DNA of 64,000 nucleotides, from NCBI RefSeq assembly GCF_014203645.1, contig NZ_JACHJL010000005.1, positions 393,275-457,274 of the forward strand, in the 5' to 3' direction. This document shows positions 33,901 through 45,500 of this stretch, piece by piece (within the stretch, counting starts at the first letter, position 1; every line of letters starts with the position of its first letter). The DNA comes from Streptomyces zagrosensis. Its GTDB lineage: Bacteria > Actinomycetota > Actinomycetes > Streptomycetales > Streptomycetaceae. Under the pieces are notes generated by a model that did not search any database, was not told the origin of the DNA, and worked only from the letters and a program-made list of their open reading frames with translations. A program made the translations under genes and the position numbers.

Positions 33901-33937
33901 AGGCCGGACAGGGAACAGCACGCCCCCTGCCCGGCCT
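33901..33937 (-). terminator. terminator downstream of argH
   Basis: A hairpin AGGCCGGACAGGG / CCCTGCCCGGCCT with one mismatch and an 11-base loop lies 46 bases after the argH stop, in front of the TetR operator. Confidence 0.75.
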
Positions 33938-33982
33938 GTCACACCACGCGCGCGTAGCGCCACGTACGCACGACGAACGGCG

Positions 33983-35503
<1,521 letters not shown>

Positions 35504-35519
35504 CTAGCGAGGCTAGCGC

Positions 35520-36713
35520 TTAGGCCAGGTCGCGCTTGGCGGCGATCTTCGATGACATTCCGAAGATCTCGATGAAGCCCTTGGACAGCGACTGGTCGAA
35601 GGTGTCGCCGGTGTCGTAGGTGGCCAGGTTGAAGTCATACAGCGACTGCTCGGAGCGCCGCCCGGTGGCGACCGCGCGACCACCGTGCAAGGTCATCCGG
35701 ACCTCGCCGGACACCTGCTGGTTGGCCTCGGCGATGAAGCCGTCCAGGGCCCGCTTGAGCGGCGAGAACCACAGGCCGTCGTAGACCAGTTCGCTCCACC
35801 GCTGCTCGACCTGGCGCTTGTAGCGGGCCAGTTCGCGTTCGACGGTGACGCTCTCCAACTCCTGGTGCGCGGTGATCAGCGCCATGGCACCGGGCGCCTC
35901 GTAGACCTCCCGGGACTTGATGCCCACCAGCCGGTCCTCGACCATGTCGATCCGGCCGACGCCCTGCGCCCCGGCCCGCTCGTTGAGCTGCTGAATCGCC
36001 TGAAGGACGGTGACCGGCTTGCCGTCGATGGCGACCGGCGCGCCCTCCTTGAAGGTGATGATGACCTCGTCGGCCTCGCGCGCCGTGGCCGGGTTCGATG
36101 TGTAGTCGTAGACGTCCTCGATCGGCGCGTTCCAGATGTCCTCCAGGAAGCCGGTTTCCACGGCCCGCCCGAAGACGTTCTGGTCGATGGAGTACGGCGA
36201 CTTCTTGCTGGTGGCGATCGGGAGGTTCTTCTCCTCGCAGAAGGCGATGGCCTTGTCCCGGGTCATCGCGTAGTCCCGGACCGGCGCGATGCACCTCAGG
36301 TCGGGCGCGAGCGAGGAGATGCCCGCCTCGAACCGCACCTGGTCGTTGCCCTTGCCGGTGCAACCGTGCGCCACGGTGCTCGCGCCGTGCTTGTTGGCGG
36401 CGGCTACCAGGTGCTTGACGATGGTCGGCCGAGAGAGCGCGGAGACCAGCGGGTAGCGGTCCATGTACAGCGCGTTGGCCTTGATCGCCGGGAGGCAGTA
36501 CTCGTCGGCGAACTCGTCCTTGGCGTCGGCGACCTCCGCCTCCACTGCACCGCAGGCGAGCGCGCGCTTGCGGATGACGTCCAGGTCCTCGCCACCCTGC
36601 CCGACATCCACGGCCACGGCGATGACCTCGGCGCCCGTCTCCTCGGCGATCCAGCCGATGCAGACGGAGGTGTCAAGGCCGCCTGAGTAGGCGAGTACGA
36701 CGCGCTCGGTCAC
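35520..36713 (-). CDS. argG: argininosuccinate synthase
   Basis: A 397-residue enzyme. The ATP-pyrophosphatase P-loop is [15 protein letters not shown] (about 6-20). It also has [28 protein letters not shown] and the C-terminal tetramerisation region. It condenses citrulline and aspartate with ATP. GTG 36713 is preceded by AAGGAG at 6 bases; the upstream ATG at 36734 would lie inside the regulatory region. The promoter upstream overlaps an ArgR box, so expression should fall with arginine. Confidence 0.97.
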   Translation of the reverse strand: MTERVVLAYSGGLDTSVCIGWIAEETGAEVIAVAVDVGQGGEDLDVIRKRALACGAVEAEVADAKDEFADEYCLPAIKANALYMDRYPLVSALSRPTIVKHLVAAANKHGASTVAHGCTGKGNDQVRFEAGISSLAPDLRCIAPVRDYAMTRDKAIAFCEEKNLPIATSKKSPYSIDQNVFGRAVETGFLEDIWNAPIEDVYDYTSNPATAREADEVIITFKEGAPVAIDGKPVTVLQAIQQLNERAGAQGVGRIDMVEDRLVGIKSREVYEAPGAMALITAHQELESVTVERELARYKRQVEQRWSELVYDGLWFSPLKRALDGFIAEANQQVSGEVRMTLHGGRAVATGRRSEQSLYDFNLATYDTGDTFDQSLSKGFIEIFGMSSKIAAKRDLA

Positions 36714-36728
36714 GGGTTTCTCCTTACG

Positions 36729-36778
36729 GTGCATTCACTGACTGGCATAAGTATGCATCGCTCCGTATGTTTCGTCAA
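36729..36778 (-). promoter_or_regulatory. argG promoter overlapped by ArgR box
   Basis: On the minus strand TTGACG (36778-36773) and CATACT (36755-36750) are separated by exactly 17 bases, a good sigma-70-type promoter. The -10 lies within the inverted repeat GCATA-AG-TATGC (36745-36756). A second half-like GTGCATTC (36729-36736) follows. The TGCATA core also occurs at the argC promoter, so this is the likely ArgR operator. Confidence 0.7.
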
Positions 36779-36925
36779 CGCGACAACGCGGCCGGCCGTA
36801 CACAACCAGCCACCCGCGGACCCTGTAGTAGAACTACAGATAACCTGGAGAACTTTTCACTTGTTCTGCCATATTCGGTCGGGCAGGGTGACATACCTCC
36901 AGGCCCACCACCGGACGAACGGACC

Positions 36926-38227
36926 ATGAGACCCGACTCCCCCTGGCAGGCAGCCGACTTCCGCACCCTGTTCACGGCGTCCGCACTCAGTCAGTTCGGC
37001 ACCAACGTCGGCTACGTCTCCATCCCGCTGATCGCCGTCTCCGCGCTCAGCGCGACGCCGGGGCAGGTCGGCGCCCTCGCCACGCTGAGCACGATCGCCT
37101 TCCTGCTCATCGGGTTGCCCGCCGGGGCCTGGGTGGATCGGATGCGGCACCGGCGGATACTGATCACCGCGGACCTGGCCCGGGCGGTGCTGTTCGCCTC
37201 GGTCCCGGTGGCCTGGTGGCTGGACGCCCTCACCCTCGGGCAGTTGTACGTGGTCGTGCTGCTGAACGGCTGCGCCACCGTCTTCTTCGACGTCGGGTCA
37301 CAGAGCGTGCTGCCGCAACTCGTGGGGCGAAAGAGCCTGGTGCGGGCCAACGCCGTGGTCGTGAGCCTGATGGCGGTCGCCAATGTGGCCGGACGCGGCG
37401 CGGGCGGCGGCCTGGTACAGCTTTTGACCGCACCCATCGCCGTGGCCTGCACCGCCGTGAGCTATCTGGCCTCGGCGCTGCGACTGACCGCCATCCGGCA
37501 CACCCCGGCACCCCCACAGCCCATGCGCCCCACCCGACTCGGAGCGCAGATAGCGGAGGGCCTACGGCACGTCTTCGGCAACAGGGAACTCCGAGCCCTC
37601 GCACTCACCGCGGCGCTCAGCAACCTCGGCGGCCAGCTCATCAACACCATGCTCCCGGTGCTGTTCATCCGGGACCTCGACTACCCGGCGGGCATGCTGG
37701 GCCTGTTCTGGGCGGCGGGCGGAGTCGGACTCCTCCTTGGTGCGCGCTGCGCCCGCCGCGTCGCCGGCCTGCTCGGTTACGGGCGCACCCTGGGCCTCGT
37801 GGGCCTGTGCATGGCGCCCGCTGGGCTCCTGGTGCCGCTCATCGACCGGGGCCCGTGGCTGTGGTTGGCCGGAACCGGCTGGCTGCTGATCATGTTCAAG
37901 ACCGGCATGGACAACGTGCTCGGCGTCAGCCTGCGGCAGCAGATGACCTCGGACTCGTTGCTCGGCCGCATGAACGCCACCTTTCGGTTCGTGCTCACCG
38001 GTGCGCTCGCCATCGGCGCCGCGGCGGCGGGCCTGCTGGGCGAGCTGACCGGGGTACGCACCACGCTCTGGGTGGGCGGCGCCTTCCTCGCAACGGCCTT
38101 CCTCCCCGTCTTCCTCTCCCCGCTTCGCACCCGCCGCGAGCTTCCGACCCTCCACGAGGAACCCATCACCGGCGGCCCGACCCCCGCCCTAGAGCAGCCA
38201 CCCTCGCCGCCTGCGGCGCAGGTGTGA
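36926..38227 (+). CDS. MFS transporter (EntS/MefA-like)
   Basis: A 433-residue, 12-helix MFS protein of the EntS/macrolide-exporter type. It has LFTASALSQFGTNVGYVSIPLIAV in helix 1, GAWVDRMRHRRILI (motif A) and NAVVVSLMAVANVAGRGAGGGLV. It could export a siderophore, macrolide or other small molecule; no biosynthetic cluster adjoins it. ATG 36926 has a weak ribosome binding site; an earlier ATG at 36767 would overlap the argG promoter. Pro-rich C-terminal tail. Confidence 0.88.
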   Translation: MRPDSPWQAADFRTLFTASALSQFGTNVGYVSIPLIAVSALSATPGQVGALATLSTIAFLLIGLPAGAWVDRMRHRRILITADLARAVLFASVPVAWWLDALTLGQLYVVVLLNGCATVFFDVGSQSVLPQLVGRKSLVRANAVVVSLMAVANVAGRGAGGGLVQLLTAPIAVACTAVSYLASALRLTAIRHTPAPPQPMRPTRLGAQIAEGLRHVFGNRELRALALTAALSNLGGQLINTMLPVLFIRDLDYPAGMLGLFWAAGGVGLLLGARCARRVAGLLGYGRTLGLVGLCMAPAGLLVPLIDRGPWLWLAGTGWLLIMFKTGMDNVLGVSLRQQMTSDSLLGRMNATFRFVLTGALAIGAAAAGLLGELTGVRTTLWVGGAFLATAFLPVFLSPLRTRRELPTLHEEPITGGPTPALEQPPSPPAAQV

Positions 38228-38255
38228 GGAACCCAACCCGTTCGGGCCCTGCATC

Positions 38256-38621
38256 TCACCGCCGTTCGCGCACGGCCTCGGCCAGTACCGTCACATGGCT
38301 GAGGTCGAGATCCTTCGTTGCGGTCAGCAGGGTGAGCGTGCCGTGGGCGGCCCGTTCCCTGAGCCCGGCCAGCGCGGCGTTGGCCGCAGGTTCGGCCAGT
38401 TCTGCTTGATAGCGGCTGGTGAACTCCGCGTACCGCTCGGCGTCGTGGCCGTACCAGCGGCGTAGCTCCGTGGACGGCGCCGCATCCTTGCACCACTCGT
38501 CCAGGTGAGCATCGGCCTTCGCAAGACCGCGTGGCCAGACGCGGTCCGCCAACACCCGGGCGCCGTCCTGTGGCTCCGGCGCCTCGTACACCCTTCGCAC
38601 CCGCACCTCGGCAGCTCGCAT
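38256..38621 (-). CDS. DUF488 family protein
   Basis: A 121-residue protein matching DUF488: VRRVYE...GARVLADRVWPRGLAKADAHLDEWCKDAAPS, then LRRWYGHDAERYAEFTSRY and LLTATKDLDLSHVTVLAE. The WPRG and LRxWYGH motifs are diagnostic. The fold is nucleoside-deoxyribosyltransferase-like; the biochemical role is not established. ATG 38621 has GGAGG at 8 bases. Divergent from the PPOX-like gene. Confidence 0.9.
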   Translation of the reverse strand: MRAAEVRVRRVYEAPEPQDGARVLADRVWPRGLAKADAHLDEWCKDAAPSTELRRWYGHDAERYAEFTSRYQAELAEPAANAALAGLRERAAHGTLTLLTATKDLDLSHVTVLAEAVRERR

Positions 38622-38671
38622 CGTGATCGCCTCCAGCCGTCATCCAGGCCCCCCTCCCCATAATGCGAGGT

Positions 38672-39280
38672 ATGGGAAAGACATACGAACGCATCGAGGG
38701 ACGGCTGCGTACCTTCATCGAAGAGCAGAAGATCTTCTTCACCGCCACCGCGCCACTCACCGGCGATGGCACCGTCAACCTCTCACCCAAGGGCGTGTCC
38801 GGGTCGTTCGCCGTGCTGGACGAGATGACCATCGGTTACCTCGACTTCGCTGGAAGCAACGCGGAAACCATCGCTCATGTACGGGAAAACGGCCGCATCA
38901 CGCTGATGTGGTGCGCCTTCGACGGGCCGCCCAACATCGTGCGCATCCACGGACAGGGCGAGGCCGTGTTCCGTGACGATCCGCGCTGGGCCGAGTTGTT
39001 GCAGCATTTTCCCGCAGTGAACCCGGAGCCGCACGGGTTGCGGGCCATCATCCTTGTCACGGCCGAGCTCATCCGGGACACCTGCGGGTACGCCGTACCG
39101 CTCATGGACTACCGCGAGGACCGAACGTTGCACGCGCAGCGCTTCGGGCGCGAGGACGACGCGTCGCTCAGCGCGTACTTCCAAAAAAAGGAACACGTCG
39201 GCACGAGCATCGACGGCCTCCCCGGCCTGCCGCTGCCGCTACCTCCCAGCGCTCACCAGGACGTACCGCAGGGCACATAG
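38672..39280 (+). CDS. pyridoxamine 5'-phosphate oxidase-family flavoprotein
   Basis: A 202-residue split-barrel flavin-binding protein. ATAPLTGDGTVNLSPKGV and TIGYLDFAGSNAETIAHVRENGRITLMWCAFDGPPNIVRIHGQGEAV are the PPOX landmarks. Members reduce or oxidise small molecules with FMN or F420; the substrate is unknown. The start is ambiguous between ATG 38663 and 38672; I prefer the latter because the family begins KTYERI. The C-terminus contains a cysteine (DTCGYAVP) often seen in this subgroup. Confidence 0.85.
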   Translation: MGKTYERIEGRLRTFIEEQKIFFTATAPLTGDGTVNLSPKGVSGSFAVLDEMTIGYLDFAGSNAETIAHVRENGRITLMWCAFDGPPNIVRIHGQGEAVFRDDPRWAELLQHFPAVNPEPHGLRAIILVTAELIRDTCGYAVPLMDYREDRTLHAQRFGREDDASLSAYFQKKEHVGTSIDGLPGLPLPLPPSAHQDVPQGT

Positions 39281-39445
39281 ACGCAGTGCCGCGGGGCCCG
39301 GGGTGCCGCTCCCGGGGCGCAGGGGTGCCGGTGGGCTGATCTTCGCGTGCGCTCCGGTATGGACATCGGCCGCGCCAGCGCCGTCGATGGCACGCACGGC
39401 GGCTCACGGTCGGCATCAGCCGAGTTCCCGGCCGAACCAACAAGG

Positions 39446-39847
39446 TCAGGCGGCCCGCGGCCGGCCCGCCAGTTGGCACCCGAGCGCGAGGAGGAGCACG
39501 AATACGGCAGCCGCCGCGGCGCTGAGCCAGCCCACGAGCAGTGCGCAGGCCGCGACGAGGACCTGAGCCGCGCCCGCGGCCAGCAACGGCCGGGCCGGCG
39601 GCGCCCCGTGGCGCATCGAGCGGAGGATGCCTCGCCAGGCCAGGACGTCGAGCAGCACGATGACGCCGCCGAGACCTATGGATGCGGCGCCCGTGCGGTT
39701 GGCGGAGCCGCTGGTGGTTTCGTCCTCCGGACCGATGCCGTCCGCGAAGGTGGGGAAGAACCAGAAGCCGTAGACGGACACGGCGAGGATCTGGGCGCCG
39801 AGCAGCGCGAGGAGCGTGCACTGTGCCAGTCGGTAAACGGCGCTCAT
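39446..39847 (-). CDS. four-helix membrane protein
   Basis: A 133-residue integral membrane protein with four hydrophobic stretches (about 9-30, 55-72, 88-104 and 108-126) separated by a polar loop with GPEDETTSGSANRTG. ATG 39847 has GAAGGAAC upstream; the extra 26 codons of the longer frame are Cys/Arg-rich and unlikely to be translated. No family recognised. Stand-alone gene. Confidence 0.72.
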   Translation of the reverse strand: MSAVYRLAQCTLLALLGAQILAVSVYGFWFFPTFADGIGPEDETTSGSANRTGAASIGLGGVIVLLDVLAWRGILRSMRHGAPPARPLLAAGAAQVLVAACALLVGWLSAAAAAVFVLLLALGCQLAGRPRAA

Positions 39848-40139
39848 GTTCCTTCGTCCCTCGTCGGCGCAGCGGGCCCGCATGCAGGGTGGACACATGG
39901 GTATGCGGTAGGGACAGCGAGCCACCTGGCGACGTGCTGCGCAAAACCCCTTGCCCCCGGTATCGCCTTTCGGCTCCTTTGTATCCGCTTCACGCTAGCT
40001 CAACGACCCCGCTCCCCACGGCAGTTCAAGCCAAGGGTTGATCATGCAGGCGACTGGCTCAGAAGCGTGCCAGGCACTGGCCGGCCGTCAGCAGGTACGC
40101 GGACCGAGCCGAGGGCGTGGGCCTTCGCCAGGCGCGGCC

Positions 40140-40853
40140 TCAGCCTTTGCCCCAAGCCCGGCGCAGCGCGCCGATCTCCTGCGGACTGCTCTCTCGTGCG
40201 ATGTAGGGGATGTCCAGCAGGTGCCGGGTGTGTTCCTCGCCCATCCGGGCGCGTACTACGGAGGCGTCCGCGAGGACCTGGGCGTACAGCGCTGCGCCGT
40301 CCATGCAGAACACGTCGATCACCGTGACCCGGCCGTCCACGGCGCGCCGCACGTTGCCCTCGTTCAGGTCGATGCCGTCCCACCAGGGCATGGCGGTGCG
40401 GTACTCCGCGTCCACCTGGTGCGCGACCTGGCGCACCAGCTCGAAGGCGGGGTCGGCCGGCTGGCCATCGGCGCGGGGCGCCCACTGCGTCCAGCGGCGC
40501 TGTACGGCGGCGGCTACCGCCTCTTCCACCGGTGCCAGAAACTCCATGACCGTCAAGGTGCCGCCGCCATCGAGCGCGTCGGCGCGTTCTATGCGCGGCA
40601 AATACGGGTTGCCCGCACAGCGTCGGCACAGGTCGATGAAGGCCACGTACGCCGGGTCGAAGGGGCAAACCCGGGCCGCCAGGAGGCCGCTCGGGGAGCG
40701 AAGGCCCACCGCCCAGTCACCGACTCCGCAGGGCGTCCACCCGAGCTGGACCAGGCGGGCCGTCACATCGCGGTGCGTGCCCTGTGCCCACGGGGGGCCG
40801 ACGAGTGGGGCGAGGTCGGCGGCGAGTGACACCTCGTGATCAAAGATCGGCAT
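40140..40853 (-). CDS. hypothetical protein with kinase-like motifs
   Basis: A 237-residue protein. The middle has FDPAYVAFIDLCRRCAGNPYLPRI, and about 160-195 reads WWDGIDLNEGNVRRAVDGRVTVIDVFCMDG. The D-x-N followed 14 residues later by VIDxF resembles the Asp-Asn/Asp pair of phosphotransferase-fold kinases, but no P-loop or HGD is visible. It may be a degenerate or atypical kinase. Homologues in Streptomyces are annotated only as hypothetical as far as I recall. Confidence 0.65.
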   Translation of the reverse strand: MPIFDHEVSLAADLAPLVGPPWAQGTHRDVTARLVQLGWTPCGVGDWAVGLRSPSGLLAARVCPFDPAYVAFIDLCRRCAGNPYLPRIERADALDGGGTLTVMEFLAPVEEAVAAAVQRRWTQWAPRADGQPADPAFELVRQVAHQVDAEYRTAMPWWDGIDLNEGNVRRAVDGRVTVIDVFCMDGAALYAQVLADASVVRARMGEEHTRHLLDIPYIARESSPQEIGALRRAWGKG

Positions 40854-41091
40854 CCGGGCAGCCTAGGAGCCGTCGCATGGTGCGGACACTGGTTTTCTGC
40901 CGTGCTCCGTGACCGCCCGGCGATCGTCCCAACTGCCTGGCGACCGAGCGGCGTAGCGCACCGGGGGCTGTGTCCAAGGGGGGTCGGCGGCTCGACCCGC
41001 GCCTCGGACACAGCCATCCGCAGCCCGGTCCGCGGTCCGAAGAAGCGGCCAGCGGCCCTGCGCGCCCGGTGTCTACCCGGAAGATGCCGTC
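40854..41091. other. intergenic, no gene seen
   Basis: Promoter region of the 40140-40853 gene on the left. Frames on both strands run through it into the 9-base repeat array but have no coding character. Confidence 0.45.
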
Positions 41092-41208
41092 CGTATCCGC
41101 AGTATCCGCCGTATTCACCGCATCCACGGTTTTCGCCGTATTCACAGTATTCGCCGAATTCACCGTATTCACCGTATTCGCAGTAATCACGGTATTCGCC
41201 GTATCCGA
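41092..41208. repeat. 9-bp tandem repeat array (13 units)
   Basis: Thirteen degenerate copies of CGTATTCRC (variants CGTATCCGC, AGTATTCGC, CGAATTCAC, GGTATTCGC) follow each other without gaps. The 9-base period keeps a frame on either strand, but neither frame has a start or ribosome binding site that convinces. It lies about 190 bases upstream of a SnoaL-like gene. Confidence 0.85.
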
Positions 41209-41396
41209 CGAGCGCCCGAGCGCACCGCCTACGCTCCGGGCGCGGCGGTCATGGCGCGACACGGCGTAACCCGACGAGTAGTTGTCCGCGCCGTGGTGGT
41301 CCGGTGGAGGTGAACTTGTGGGAAGGTGTCGCGGTGCTGGGGGAAGAGTGCGAGCCTGGAACACGCTGACAAGCGCGTGCATAAGGAGCCGACGAG

Positions 41397-41843
41397 ATGT
41401 CCACAGAGAGCACCCGCGCCATCATCGACGCTTATCTGGCCAAGACCCGAGCCCGTGATCTGGATGGCGCGGTAGCGCTGTTCTCCGAAGACGTCGCCTG
41501 GGATGCCCCTGGCTCCGGCGCGGCTCCGTGGTCGGGCCGGCGTTCCTCGCGGGCCGAGGTGGCGGAGTTTTTCAGGCTGTTGCACGACCATCTCACACCC
41601 GAGGAGTTCACCGTCACGCACATCGTGGTCGAGGGCGCCCACGGCGTGATCATCGGTCATCTCCGGGACACGGTGAAGGCCACCGGCGCAACCCTGACCA
41701 CGCCGTTCGCCGCCCATGTCACCGTCGCCGACGAGCAGATCACCGGCTACCGCCTCTTTGAGGACACCCACGCTTTGGCCCAGGCCCTGAGCGGTCCGGC
41801 GAGCCCGCCGGACACGAGCGAGGCCTCCGCTTCCGCGGGTTGA
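41397..41843 (+). CDS. SnoaL/NTF2-like protein
   Basis: A 148-residue protein of the cone-shaped NTF2 fold. The opening helix IIDAYLAKTRARDLDGAVALFSEDVAWDAPG is the SnoaL_2 signature. Strands HGVIIGHLRDTVKATGATLTTPFAAHVTVADEQITGYRLFEDT complete the domain. Members act as isomerases, cyclases or hydrolases, or only bind ligands. ATG 41397 has AAGGAG 8 bases upstream. It is followed by a second SnoaL-like gene, both ahead of the AfsR-like regulator. Confidence 0.87.
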   Translation: MSTESTRAIIDAYLAKTRARDLDGAVALFSEDVAWDAPGSGAAPWSGRRSSRAEVAEFFRLLHDHLTPEEFTVTHIVVEGAHGVIIGHLRDTVKATGATLTTPFAAHVTVADEQITGYRLFEDTHALAQALSGPASPPDTSEASASAG

Positions 41844-42087
41844 GTGGCGTCCCTACATATCGGCACACCACTCACCCGGAAGTACCGGCGTACCACCCAC
41901 ACCGACGACGTATCGGCGCACCTCCCGGACCGGCCCAGCACCGCCGCATGCTGGCCGGCAACCCCCCGCACCCGGCGCGCCGACCCCACACCCCTCGCAT
42001 CACGACCCGGCGCTCCGCCCCTGCGCGGAACGCGCCGACCGGCAACCGCCCCGACCGGCAACCGGAGCACCAGGAAAGGCCAGCCCA

Positions 42088-42408
42088 ATGAGCCTGAACA
42101 ACAAGCTGTCCCAACCAGCGGTGCGCGCCTTCGTCGCCGCCGTGAACGCCACTGACCGCAAGGCCCTCTGGGCCACGCTTACCCCCGACGCGTCCATGTC
42201 CGACGACAACATGGACCACAACCTTGTCGAATGGGCCGAGCGGGAGATCTTCGGCTCGCACCCCCGCATGGACGTCGAGTGGGAGTCCGACGACGGGCTG
42301 TCCCTCCGCGCCCGCTACCACAACGACATTTGGGGCGACCTCTCCTCCGCATGGACGTTCACGCTCACCGACGGGAAGATCAGCCACTTCGAGGCAGGGC
42401 CGGGCTAA
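42088..42408 (+). CDS. small SnoaL/NTF2-like protein
   Basis: A 106-residue protein with VRAFVAAVNATDRKALWATLTPDASMSDDNMDHNLVEWAEREIFG followed by strands (LSLRARYHNDIWGDLSSAWTFTLTDGKISHFEAG), a compact NTF2-like fold. From memory such proteins are common in Streptomyces without assigned function. AGGAAAGG lies upstream. It is 102 bases upstream of the AfsR-like gene on the same strand and could be co-transcribed. Confidence 0.82.
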   Translation: MSLNNKLSQPAVRAFVAAVNATDRKALWATLTPDASMSDDNMDHNLVEWAEREIFGSHPRMDVEWESDDGLSLRARYHNDIWGDLSSAWTFTLTDGKISHFEAGPG

Positions 42409-42509
42409 GCGATCGGGCGGCCCATGGATCGCCCCCGCGAACACCCTTACCGACCCGCCACCGACGTCTCAGCGGCATACGTGGCGATGGGCCTGACGAG
42501 AGGAGCCGG

Positions 42510-45500
42510 GTGAGCCACCCTCCGGGGGGAGCAGCGAACACGGCAGGGGGCGCAACGGTACGCCTGCGGCTGCTTGGCCCGGTGGGCGTCGATGTTGACG
42601 GCCACGGCGTCAGCCTCGGGCCGCAGCAGTGTGCCCTGTTGGCCCTCCTGGCGCTCGCGGGTGGGCGAGCCGTCAGCACCTCGCGGATCGTGGATGCGCT
42701 GTGGGAGGGCGGCGCTCCGCGGGGTGCGGTGACCACGCTGCGGACCCACATCCTGCATCTACGCCGCATTTTGGAGCCGGACCGCCGAGCCAGGGACGGC
42801 TTCAACGTGCTGGTCAGCTCGGGTGGTAGGAGTAACACGAACTACGCGCTGCGGCTTGCGGACCGGCACGTTGACGCGATGTGGTTCCTCCGGCTCGCTC
42901 AGCTCGCACGAGGCGCATTCGCCGATGGTGATGCCAAGCGAGCCGTCGAGCACTGGGACGAGGCCCTGGCCCTGTGGTCGGGTCCTGCGCTGGACGGCGT
43001 GAGCGACCGGAGCTTCGCGCTGTCCGAGGCGGAACGGCTCACCGAGATGCAGGTGGTGGCCAGGGAGGAGCGCGTGGACGCGCTGCTTGGCCTGGGCCGC
43101 AACGAGGAGGCAATTGGCGAACTCGGCACCCTGACCGAGGAGCACCCGCTGCGGGAACGGCCCCACTCGCAGCTCATCCTCGCCCTCTACCGGGCGGGGC
43201 GGCAGGCCGACGCGCTGGCTGCCTATCGGGACGTACGCCGGGTTCTGGACGACGAGTTGGGCATTCAACCGGGGCGGGCGCTCCAGGAGCTCCACCACAA
43301 GGTTCTCCGTGCGGACCCCTCCCTCCATCTCGAACCCCCGGCCGGTGCGGAGTCCACCGCGTCGACCGGCACCGATTCCGTACCGGATGCCGCGCCAGCG
43401 CTGTTGCCGCCGGTCCCCCGGCAGCTCCCCACGGACGTGGCCGCGTTCACCGGGCGGGCCGACTGTCTGCGGGAGTTGGATGCCCAGTTGGCCGCCCGGG
43501 CCCAGGCGTCCGAGCAGACCGTGGTGATCTCCGCGGTCTCCGGGATGGCCGGGGTGGGCAAGACGTCGCTGGCCGTGCACTGGATGCACCGGGTGGCGGA
43601 CAGGTTTCCGGACGGGCAGTTCTACATCAACCTGCGCGGGTACGCCTCGGGCGCTCCCCTGGCGCCCGACGAGGCGTTGGGGCAGTTGCTACGCGCCCTC
43701 GGGGTGTCGCGGGGGCACCTGCCCGAGCAGTCGGACGAGAAGGCCGCCCTGTACCGGTCGTTGCTCGCCGGCAAGCGTGCCCTCATCTTGCTGGACGACG
43801 CCGCCGCGCTCGAACAGGTCCGGCCGTTGCTGCCCGGCTCTCCGACCTGCTGCGTCGTCGTCACCAGTCGTAATGACCTGCGGGGCCTGACCGCCTTCCA
43901 CGACGCCCATCACATCGATCTCGGCACCTTCCAGGAGGAGGAGTCATTGTCGCTGCTCGCCCGCATCATCGGCGAGGGGCGCGTACGCGAGGAGCCCGAG
44001 GCCGCGGCCGAGGTGACGCACCTGTGCGGCCATCTCCCCTTGGCCATCCGCATCGTCGCGGCCAATCTGCTGGGCAGCCGGGTGCGCAACGTCGCCGATG
44101 TGGCGCGCGATCTGCGGGAGGGTGACCGGCTGGCGGAACTGTCCATCGGCGAGTCGTGGGACACGGCCGTCCGGGCCCCGTTCGACCTGTCCTACCTGGC
44201 GTTGCCGGAACCGGAGCAGCGGCTGTTTCGGTTCCTCGGTCTGATGCCGGGTACCGACTTCTCCACCCGGGCCGCCGCCGTACTCGCCGGTTTGTCGGAG
44301 GCGGAGGTCGCCAAGGGGCTTGACCGCCTGTGCTCCCGGAGCCTGCTGGAAACCTTTCGGCCCGGCCGCTTCCACCTGCACGAGCTGCTACGCCTTTACG
44401 GGCGGGAGCGGGCTCTGCGAGAGACCGACAGCGCGGATCGCGAGGCCGCCACGGGGCGGCTGTTCACCTGGTATCTGTCCACGGCCGACAGCGCGGCGCA
44501 GAGCCTGTACGGGACGTTCTACTCGTGGTTCGCCGAGCCGGCGCCTCGCTCCGATGATCCGCTGGCCGCGCCACTGATCTTCGCGGGCGAGCGCCCGGCC
44601 CTGGGCTGGCTGGAGACTGAGCGGGCCAACTTGCTGGCCTGCATCGAGCACGCCTCCCAGCGTGGCCCGTACACCATCGCCTGGCGGCTGTCCCTGGTGC
44701 TACACGGCTACTTGATGGCGCACGGCCAGCGCACCGACTGGCTGCGCGCCGCCGAGGCCGGGCTACGCGGGGCCGACGCCGATGAGGACGGCTACGGCCA
44801 GGCGGTCATGCACTGGAGCCTGGGCTATGTGCATTGGGAACTGGCCCGGCACGATGAGGCGCTGCGGCACAGCGCGCGGGCCGAGGCACTGTACGAGGAG
44901 GGCGGGCTGCTGGCCGAGAAGGGTGGGGCGCTGCTCGGTCTGGCCGCGGCCAGCAGGGAGCGGGGGCAGCTCGATGCCGCGCGCGGGCACGCGCTGCGGG
45001 CGCTTGAGGTCTACCGTGCGGTGGCACAGCCGGCCGGTGTGGTCTGGGCATTGGCGCTGCTCGGCTTCTGCTCCCTGGACCGGGGGCGATTTGACGAGGC
45101 TCACGCGTACTTCTCCGAGGGCCAAGACCTGGGCCGAGAGTCCACCGACCCGCACGCGGCGGCCCTGCCTCAGTGGGGGCTTGGCGCCACGCTGCACGGG
45201 CTGGGGCGGTACGAGGAGGCCGGCCCGCTCCTACGGGACGTGTTGGCGGGAGATGACCGGCTGCCGTCCACATACGCAGGGGAGGGCGTGCTGTGCTGCC
45301 TGGCCATGCTCTGCCGCGACACCGGCGATCCCCGGATGGCGCTCAAGTACGCGTCCGACGCCCTGCACACCACCCAGCGCACCCATCGCCGCCTGGTGGA
45401 ACCCGACGCGCTCAACGCCTTGGGCACGACGCTGCTCAGCATGGACGATGTCGCCGGCGCGCTGGACCGGCACGGGCGTGCGCTGCGGCTGGCCACCGAG

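Noticed and set aside
36767..36925. Longer N-terminus for the MFS gene starting at 36767
   Set aside because: The extra 53 residues are polar, unlike the family, and would lie across the argG promoter; ATG 36926 gives a normal MFS start.
41092..41208. CRISPR array
   Set aside because: Units are nine bases, degenerate and contiguous without spacers, and there are no cas genes anywhere in the window.
40840..41382. A 180-codon minus-strand frame across the 9-bp repeats
   Set aside because: It reads mostly through repeats as T/N/A-rich units, has no ribosome binding site, and the alternative plus-strand frame is equally open.
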